From Porodaedalea pini (lineage: Eukaryota > Basidiomycota > Agaricomycetes > Hymenochaetales > Hymenochaetaceae): a DNA stretch of 64,000 bases. The notes under the pieces were generated by a model that ran no database searches, was not told the DNA's origin, and saw nothing but the letters and a program-made list of their open reading frames with translations. Where the stretch lies: positions 930,001-994,000 of the forward strand of contig NBAY01000003.1 of NCBI GenBank assembly GCA_002794775.1, given 5' to 3'. Shown in pieces: positions 56,821-64,000 of this stretch (the stretch's first letter is position 1; each line of letters starts with the position of its first letter). A program made the position numbers and the translations under genes.

Positions 56821-59800
56821 CTACAGATATCGAAGAGAATCTATCCCAAGACTCCGCCGAGCATGAACAACCGCAGTCAACTCCTTGATGCTCTCTTCCA
56901 GTATCACCACATTATCCAATAACTGCGATAAGCTCACTGTTTTATCCGCCTCTTCTTGTTCAGCAGCGCGATTCGACGTACCAGACTCCGAACGCTTCTC
57001 CTCGCTCCATTGACCCGACGCACCAAATACGTCTTCCTCATCCGTGTTAAAGGCCCTTCTTTCCGTAGGTGCCCAGGGCCCCGATGCTGGCAGAGGCGCA
57101 ACGAGCGGCTCCACACTGATCGTGCTCGTTTTCTGGTAATGCGAGCCGAACGGACTTGCCTCGATCGTCTTCCCTCTCAATGACGGTGCCAGAGATTCCG
57201 ACCGCGAGGGAGACACTGCTCGTGATTTGCTTTTCCTCGAGGTAAGGAACGATGTCCACCCCGAACGCGACTTCGACTTCGGTCTCGGGGGCGAAGGCGA
57301 AGGCGATTCGGCACCCACACGCGATGAGCTTGGGGTGTTCACCACTCCAACCACATTATGTGACAAATCGAAGGAAAGGCTCAAAGCATCGGTCAAGTTC
57401 TCCGAGAAGACCAGCCCCTGCCTGCGCTCTGCGAGGAAGGAGTCGAAACGTTGTACGAGGTCTCGGAAGCGGTCGAGATTCGAGACTAGACCTTGCAGGA
57501 TAGAGAGAACAACAGGTTGGGAGAGTGGTCCGGCACCGTATATCGGCATCGGCAGCTCATTCTTCATTAGACGCTCGTTCACACTAAAGTCGACTGAACG
57601 GTCATCTCCGTCATCAGAGAACTGAGGTACTTCTGGCTCTTTCTTCAGTGGCTGAGAAGCGCCGTCCGTGCCGAAGAGTAACCACCCCTTCAGAGAGCGT
57701 TCCGGGCAGGATGCAATGGCTGCCAGCATCCCGGTCAAAGCCATGTTTTGCTCAGGCGTGTTTGAATAAAAGTAGCGAAGCGACTGCAGGATGAGTGATA
57801 ACACCGGGTCATTGACATCTAGCAGGTGTCTTGGCCGGCCTTTGTCTGAAACATCCGTGGCGCACGCCGAACACGAGTGACTTGCTATAGAGATGAGGGC
57901 ATCCCGTAGATAGTGATCATAACCAGTGCTAAAGGCACCTCTGCCGTGTGCTGGATCTATCCGAGCAACGAGTCCGAGATAGAGACCTAGCTCTTGCTCG
58001 TGCATAGAGTACGATGTCTCTGGGACACGCGACACAGGCTCAGGCCCAGAGAACGATGCATTCGTCCGCGGCGCAGGCTCAGCCTCCGCACCAGGATACG
58101 CGAACACCTCGTCATCATCATCATCATCCGATAGTGCCTTTCGCTCGGGCGGGGTCGGCGAAGACGCGTCGATGGGATCATAGGAAAAAATGAACAGCCT
58201 ATCGACTGTTAGGTGGCAGTGGTTGACCAACAGAGTCTGCATCAGTTGCAAGGCAGCAGCCGCGGTGGCATGCGACTTCGCGCGCATGCCAGTCAGAAGA
58301 AGATCTTTCAGCGTAAAGCGCCCCATGGATGTGAAATATTCCGACTGTCTCCGTGCATCGGGCGCGTCCATTTCGAGGAGCATCATCGCACTGCTCTTTC
58401 GGCGCTTAATCTTCTTGTCTCTCGTGCTGCTAATAGGAGGTGGAGCAGATGGTGCGCTGTCCAAAAGAAGCGTCGGCCGTGTGCGAGGTCTGTAACGCAA
58501 CGAATCCGTATCGTCCTCTGTTACGAGGAAGTCAATCAAAGTCTCAGCGAATTGGGCGTCCTGGATGGTGCGGAACATGATGTCTATGTACGACATGACC
58601 GCGACTGCACTCCCGTCGGCGTCGGAGCACTCCAGAATCGTTGGATACAGCACATTCTCCAGAAAAATCCGGCGGACGGAGTCAAGAATGGACTGCACGA
58701 TTGCCGAGCCAACGAACGACGCAGGCTCGATCGTCCCGTCGCCATCGCTGCCCGCGACATTTCGCCTCAGCACGTCCTGCAGAAACTCCAAGAGTCTCAC
58801 GAAATGGTCCAAGCGAGCCTTGAACTCGGGGCTGGACGAGTATTCCATGCCGTTCGCGCGTGCTTTCTCCTGCGCGATCTCCTGCTTCTCCCAGTCCGCC
58901 TCAGTCAAGGGTCCGGATCCACCGATGGTCATCACATTGTGCTGTGCAGGCGTCGTCTGGTGTTCCATGCGGATTTCAAGCTTGGAAGGCAATAACGAGT
59001 AGACGGCGCCTAGTCCGGCGCCTAGCACCTCGCAGAAATCACCATCCAAGATATATTCAGCTAGGGCCAGAGCCGCATCAGCCACAGGGTCTGATGCCGG
59101 CGCTTGCTGCTGCTGCTGCTGAAGTGACGAGGAAGACGCAGACGCCTTGAGGTTCTCACCACCCAATCGATGCACTGGCACGCCAGGCGACATCGCCACG
59201 TCCATCAGGAAAAGAAGGCCTGCGCGCGCAAACTCGCCGATCTTCCCTTCCCTGTGCACGAAGCGCAGCAGGTAGTTCAGCAGAATAAATTCATATTCTG
59301 GCTTCCTTGTTTGCGATGAAACAGGAGCGGAGGTCACTGTAGCCTGCGATGGCGTCGGAGAGGGGGCACGCTGGCTTGAGGTCGAAGGCTCAGAGCCCGC
59401 ATGGCCAGCTGATTTCTCGTCGCCATCGCTGTCTTTTTCTCCACCCTTGCCATCTTCCTCTTCATCTTCTTCGTCATCTTCCTCTGGAACAGATGCAAGG
59501 GCCTCCGAGTGATACCAGTGCTTGTCATAAAAGAAAATCATGAGCAGCTCCCGGAACGTTCGTATTCGGCTGCAAAGCAGACACAGCAGATCGACCACTG
59601 CAGTGCAGGAGCCCAATCAGCAAGGAAGATTAACTTCAAGCGCACAGGATTTCAATGATGATAAACCACACGCACGGTCCTCTTCGTATTCCGTTGGAGA
59701 AGCTCGCACAGCGTTTCCAGCCGCGCCCATCACCCGGTTCCGGCCATCGAGCTGTTCCTGTATGTCGTCGCCCACGCACGTCTTGAGCAGCCGTAATACG

Positions 59801-60391
59801 GCACGATGCACGACCGAGTGCACCAGAAACTGCTCGTCTAGGAGCACGACCATGTTCTGTACCGTTCGCAGCACCTCAACCTGGATTCCCGAAGGCCTGT
59901 CGGGCTCACTGAGCCGCACGAGTGTACCCAGGACATCTGGAAAGCAGTACAACTTCAATTCTTTATTTCGTAGACATGTTTCAGTATACGTACGTACCGT
60001 TCTTAAGCAAGTATTCCATACACGCGCCTGTGAGCCTAAGGAGCAGCAACAACAATTGAGGTTGCTTAAAATCTGAATGCACACGCAGTTACGCGCTTTA
60101 CGCACCCTTCTTCTGTTCGCGTAGACTCCCATACGAGCGAGTCTACTATTGACTTCAAGGCCGCTGGCACTCCTGTAGCCTTGATTCCGCGCGCGAGCTG
60201 ACGTTCATCAGGGTGGGTGAGCGTTTCCTGCCATAAAGCAACTCTTCAGTTCAGGCAAGCCTCCGGAAACGCGCTACCAAGCTGCACACATAAATGACAG
60301 TCCATGATTTGTGGAACTCTGCGGCATGGTTGTACACTTGCTTTGGAGGCGGCTGCGAGTTAGGACGCAAGAACTTTGAGAAATAGTCCAT
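56821..60391 (-). CDS. FHIP family protein (FTS-Hook-interacting, RAI16-like)
   Basis: Animal FHIPs link the FTS-Hook adaptor to early endosomes and cytoplasmic dynein; fungi have a comparable early-endosome complex (FhipA in Aspergillus). The start at 60391 reads MDYFSKFLRPNSQPPPKQ. Short exons follow: ETLTHPDERQLARGIKATG, DVLGTLVRLSEPDRPSGIQV and LLDEQFLVHSVVHRAVLRLL. The main exon begins with VDLLCLLCSRIRTFRELLMIFFYDK, the most conserved RAI16-like block. It contains an acidic insert (EEDDEEDEEED), LLNYLLRFVHREGKIGEFAR, a Gln6 run, FVRLLEFLQDVLRR and GRFTLKDLLLTGMRAKS. The C-terminal 300 residues are Ser-rich and end SLGIDSLRYL. Confidence 0.92.
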
Positions 60392-60613
60392 AAAGGCGGG
60401 TATAAAGCAGCAAGTCCGGCGTCGCTTCGATCGCTCGCGCGGCAACGAATTCGGTAACCCTCACGCGTCAGGTCACACACGGAGGCAGAAAGGAAGCAAG
60501 AACAGACTTGTATACGAATATCCACTGGTACATGCATGGAACGAACAGAGAAGCAGAAAACATGTAGAAAATGTACAAGAATGTATTTGAGAAAGAAAAG
60601 AAACAACACGATA

Positions 60614-61776
60614 TCACTCGACGACCTTCGCGGCAGTAGTCTGAGGCTCTTGCATTTTTCGTTCCAACACCTCCACCCACTTGCTCGGAAACCAGCCCTC
60701 CCGTCCCTCCCGAGTTCGACCCTTCCACCAGTCAGTGACCACCTCCGTCCGTGGATCAACCTCCATTCCAGTTGCAGGGTCCAATTTTCCCATAATTGCT
60801 ACGATCTCATTCTCCTTCAGAGAAAGCTCGACGGGGCTCGCAGCAGTAAATGCGTATCTTGCACGAGCGAACGAGAGCATCGATGGATCGAGAGAAGTGC
60901 CTCCCGGGCCCTGTAGCATGTTTTGCGGCGGCGCACGTTGGGCAAGCGCCTTGATGAGTCTATGCATCGCGTATGGTACGCCGAGTATAGCGAGCAGGAA
61001 GATGATGATCGGTTTCCTCGAAGGCTTGGGCGCAGATCGGCTAGCGGCATTCTGTACGGGCTTCCCATTCACAAACGACTGGAACTCGTTCTGCATCGGA
61101 TTCGAGCTTCTCTTCCCAGTCAACAGCTCCTTCAGCCACCGTAAGAGCCCGAAAAGCCCTAGCACGCTGCCCAAAGCATCACGAAGGTGCGAGAACTGAT
61201 CGACGACGCCGACCATGGCGAAGAACGAGGAGTGCGTCGCCATGAATGTCGACTCGAGCATCTGCGACAGGCCCGTAAAGGTCTGTACGATTGAATGGAG
61301 AAGAGCGAAGGTATGTTGCGTGGTCGATTCGAGCTGCTGGGTGAGCGATGGGCTGTTGGGGTCCATTGGCATGCCAGGCATTCCATAACCCCCACCGCCG
61401 TACATGCCGTTCATGCCATAGCCCATGCCATTCATGCCATATCCCATGCCCATCCCGCCGTACATCCCTCCTCCGCCGTACATCCCACCACCGTACATCC
61501 CTCCGGCTCCGCCGTAGCCCCCATAAGGTGAGTACGACGATCCAAATCTGTTGTATGTCGACGAGGATGCCGAGTAAGGGGATGAGTATGACTGAGGTGC
61601 ACTCGAGAGGGCGGGTGGACGTGCTGGAGCAGTGGATCCGGCAGCATCATTCGCCGAACCCGACTGGGATACAGTGGGCGAAGACACCGCGGTCGGTGAC
61701 GACGCAGCGGATACGGATGGGGCGACGGCGGCAGCAGCGGCCGTACCCGCTCCCAAGGCTTAGGCGGGGACGCCAT
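60614..61776 (-). CDS. PEX13: Peroxisomal membrane protein Pex13 (SH3)
   Basis: Pex13 is part of the peroxisomal import docking complex binding Pex14 and Pex5. Exon 1 (61776-61747) encodes MASPPKPWER, the near-universal Pex13 start. Intron 61746-61664 then joins SGSANDAAGS in exon 2 (to 60614), totalling 1,080 nt (359 aa). A Gly/Met/Tyr-rich segment (repeats such as GGMYGGG and GMNGMGYG) precedes two membrane-type helices (LESTFMATHSSFFAMVGVVDQF, KPIIIFLLAILGVPYAM). The SH3 domain at the C-terminus shows ARYAFTAASPVELSLKENEI, WWKGRTREGREGWFPSKWVEV. The proximal in-frame reading upstream of the splice hits a stop, so the short first exon is needed. Confidence 0.93.
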
Positions 61777-62007
61777 TTGTGGGGACGTCGAGGAGAGGAG
61801 GCGTCGGTGTTAGAAGTCAAAAGCACCTGATTTCGGCCAAGCGTCTCTCCAATAGCCGAGTTGTGTTATGTAAGATAAAGTTAGTCATCGCCCGGTATGG
61901 AAGTCTGTAAACAATTGAGTTTGTGATGAATGATCGACATCACCGAGGAATGATCGACGGCGGCATGCCTAAATCCTGGATACAAAGAGAGCGCTTACAC
62001 CATGCGA

Positions 62008-62262
62008 CTAGTCTCCCTCTTTCAGCCTATCATGGATCGTATAAGCTGACCAATGAAAATGCAGACCAATGAGCAGATCGATTAGCAGAATGAAGATGAA
62101 ATTTGCCATCGGAGATAGCGAGATGATGGTGCAAACACTGCAAGTACTAGTTGAACTTGAAGGGTCACGGAACTGAAACTGAACGAGAAGGCCACTAGCG
62201 GACGACACAAGGCTGCGTTCTGGCGCGTCATTGGCCGGCGGCGGACGGATGCGACTGGCCAT
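62008..62262 (-). CDS. Possible small membrane protein (uncertain)
   Basis: An 84-codon frame starts MASRIRPPPANDAPERS and contains one clear hydrophobic stretch (MANFIFILLIDLLIGLHFHW) near the end, followed by a short charged tail (SAYTIHDRLKEGD). An intron in the middle is possible but not resolvable by eye. I do not recognise a family. The single helix and composition make it more protein-like than the surrounding frames, but it could be spurious. Confidence 0.35.
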   Translation of the reverse strand: MASRIRPPPANDAPERSLVSSASGLLVQFQFRDPSSSTSTCSVCTIISLSPMANFIFILLIDLLIGLHFHWSAYTIHDRLKEGD

Positions 62263-62921
62263 GGCGAGATTAATTATGCTATCCAAAGCAGATAGCACGA
62301 AGATCAATCAACCGCGCGATCTTGGCTCATTCTAGTGTTTTCCTCTTTCTTTCTCTTTCACTTTCTCTGCAATCTGGGTTCTGGTGCGAGATCTACAATA
62401 GAACCCGGAGCTTGCTTAGAATGCTGGCGATGGTGATCGCAGCTGCAGGAAGCGCAGACCTCTTCCTATTGCTGTATCACAGGCGTTAGGATCCCCCCGA
62501 GTTCGCCATACTCCGCTGACATCGGGTAGTCATCATCCACTCATTGCTCCCGGGTGCTATCCCGTCGTTGAGATGGTGAGAAGATATGTATCACTATATA
62601 TTCTGAGCTACATAGATAGGTGTGTATACTGCTAAGATTATAGATAATCGTCCAACGCCTGCGTCGAGTACTACAGTGGCGTTCAAAGTCCACGCGGAAT
62701 AAGTAGGTGGCACGTACAAGAAAAGATGCTGGCTGCAAAGCAGGTGCAGAGTACAGAAACTATTAGAAATATAACGCGTAACTATGGCAAGCAGAAAGAA
62801 ATATGTGTGCGAAGTGCAGTGTCTACGGCGTGAATTGTCTGATGAATTAAGTGAGAAACAAAAAGAGTCCAAAATGTCCTTCACGGGGAAAGTGCGGTCA
62901 ATGCAGGCGGCTGACTGGATG
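62263..62921. other. Spacer left of the transcription-factor gene
   Basis: This 659-bp spacer includes a pyrimidine tract at about 62341-62372 (CTCTTTCTTTCTCTTTCACTT) and the 3' flank of the next gene. No gene is supported. Confidence 0.5.
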
Positions 62922-64000
62922 TCATGGGGTAACGTAGAACTGGTTCGCGCTGTAATTGACGTGATACGGCCCACCCTTGTCCGACGCCAAAGAACCGCTC
63001 CCAGTCCCATCAACCGCTCCCCGGGCCGAGCCGGGCGGGGAAACAGTGAAGAGCGCCGTCCCGCTCGAGTCGAAATACGTGTCTTGGTACGTGACCGACG
63101 AACTCGACATCCCGGCCGACGACCGCGGAGGCGTGAAATCATGAGGCGACCGCGGCGGCGAGGCCGATGCGTCCGGGACGATCGAGTACGCGAATGTATC
63201 CATATCCGCCATCGCTTGTTGGTAGTACATCGGCTCGTTGACCGGAGGTGCAAATAGCAGCGTCTCGATTGCCTCGACCTTCTGTGAAGCATGGACGAAC
63301 GGGGGCGAGCCAGAAGACGAGCGGTGCGAGCGTGTGCCGTAAGATGAGTTATTCGATATCACAGTCCAACCATCCTCGGTCACAGCAGTATTTGGCGCCG
63401 AATCATGCAACGTGCCCGACGCGTGTGCAATCAGCAGAGGCGGTGGTGGATGTCGCATGCGGTTCTCGGATGGCGTCGAGTTCAAGCTAGTGAATGGAGA
63501 AGGTCCCGAGGACGAGTCGTGCTGCGGCGGATTGCTTCGCCGAAGCTCCCCGTCTTCTCTTCTTAGACTATCCGCGGTCATGCGCTGCTCCCAAACCATC
63601 TTGAGTGTATGTTCGCGCTCCTCGCTCTTCGAAAACGCCCAACGCATGTCACGAAGCGCCTGGAGACATGTATTTACTTCCTCTTCAGTTCCAGTGTCTC
63701 CCGCGAGCAGAACTCCTGCAAAAAAACAGCCATCCCGCACGAGTGATGCATCATATTCAAAGAATGAGCTGCCGAGATGCCTGCGGACGATGGCGATGAC
63801 AAGGCGGGCAAATTGTTGACATCTGGCATCTGCAACCGTATGCAGCTGAGCGACCTGAGTGAGCCGGGGAGAGCGAGAGATGCTCCCATCCGAAAGAAAA
63901 GCAGTTTCAACAGAGTTAGAGCAACTGACTAGTCGCTGCTTGAGAGCCTCCCGAATAACGTTGACTGAATGTGAAGGTAAGTCAACTACGTAGAGCATAT
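62922..64000 (-). CDS. C-terminal part of a fungal-specific (Zn2Cys6-type) transcription factor, partial
   Basis: The gene enters from the right edge and ends at 62922. The exon probably begins at 63964, after an ATTCAG acceptor; the bases to 64000 would then be intron. The first half reads VNVIREALKQRLVSC, ARCQQFARLVIAIVRRHLGSSFFEYDASLVRDGCFF, TCLQALRDMRWAFSKSEEREHT and LKMVWEQR (quoted in parts). I associate these blocks with the C-terminal region of basidiomycete Zn-cluster regulators; the Zn2Cys6 domain itself would be outside the window, so the class is inferred. The remainder is Ser/Pro-rich with GWTVISNNSSYGTR, ending NYSANQFYVTP. Confidence 0.75.
   Translation of the reverse strand, partial: MLYVVDLPSHSVNVIREALKQRLVSCSNSVETAFLSDGSISRSPRLTQVAQLHTVADARCQQFARLVIAIVRRHLGSSFFEYDASLVRDGCFFAGVLLAGDTGTEEEVNTCLQALRDMRWAFSKSEEREHTLKMVWEQRMTADSLRREDGELRRSNPPQHDSSSGPSPFTSLNSTPSENRMRHPPPPLLIAHASGTLHDSAPNTAVTEDGWTVISNNSSYGTRSHRSSSGSPPFVHASQKVEAIETLLFAPPVNEPMYYQQAMADMDTFAYSIVPDASASPPRSPHDFTPPRSSAGMSSSSVTYQDTYFDSSGTALFTVSPPGSARGAVDGTGSGSLASDKGGPYHVNYSANQFYVTP

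Noticed and set aside
1..64000. CRISPR array, rRNA or tRNA genes
   Set aside because: No regularly spaced repeats, rRNA-like blocks or convincing tRNA B-box (GGTTCGANNCC) with cloverleaf context were found by eye on either strand. A scan with a tRNA covariance model would settle the tRNA question.

Overview
This window is nuclear DNA from a filamentous basidiomycete, most likely a mushroom-forming Agaricomycete. Nearly every gene is split by short introns (about 50-65 nt, GT(A/G/T)NGT donors, CTAAC/CTAAT-like branch sites). Genes are packed on both strands with 100-500 bp spacers, many of them divergent promoters. The proteins are fungal housekeeping families: Prp28, Yos9, Bna4/5/7, Pmp3, Gcd6, Asn2, Pri2, Cho1, Nse1, Pis1, Coa1, Cog6, Pda1, mS38, FHIP and Pex13. 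I saw no rRNA, tRNA, CRISPR array or intact transposon.

Layout. 1-6.2 kb: a FAR-17a/AIG1 membrane hydrolase and an MCH1-like MFS transporter (both minus), then the splicing helicase PRP28 (plus). 6.2-8.2 kb: about 2 kb with no convincing gene. 8.2-15.1 kb: a large HAL4/HAL5-type kinase, the ERAD lectin YOS9 and a four-AT-hook protein. 15.6-21.1 kb: three consecutive kynurenine-pathway genes, kynurenine monooxygenase (minus), kynureninase (plus) and kynurenine formamidase (minus). 21.35-21.8 kb: PMP3, a 57-residue protein built from six exons, one only 5 nt long. 22.7-26.4 kb: eIF2B epsilon, with a likely one-base frameshift near its end, and an EF-hand-like hypothetical protein. 26.9-31.8 kb: a family-16 methyltransferase and a RhoGEF. 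32.5-36.9 kb: asparagine synthetase and primase large subunit. 37.4-45.0 kb: phosphatidylserine synthase, NSE1, a predicted mitochondrial AAA ATPase and phosphatidylinositol synthase. 45.6-52.2 kb: COA1, COG6, PDH E1 alpha and mS38, three of the four mitochondrial. 52.8-56.7 kb: a conserved unknown with a retropepsin-like domain lacking the catalytic DSG/DTG, and an LRR protein carrying a tandem exon duplication. 56.8-64 kb: FHIP, PEX13, a doubtful small membrane ORF, and the C-terminal part of a Zn-cluster-type transcription factor cut by the window edge.

How genes relate. The kynurenine trio covers three of the four steps from N-formylkynurenine to 3-hydroxyanthranilate or anthranilate, feeding NAD synthesis; two of the genes share a 147-bp divergent promoter. 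CHO1 and PIS1, both CDP-alcohol phosphatidyltransferases that use CDP-diacylglycerol, lie within 8 kb. COA1 (complex IV assembly), PDA1 and mS38 (a mitoribosomal protein) make a loose mitochondrial neighbourhood. Otherwise the order looks like ordinary fungal housekeeping synteny. Many exon joins below were built by hand from splice motifs and frame; where stated, exon lengths sum to a multiple of three.
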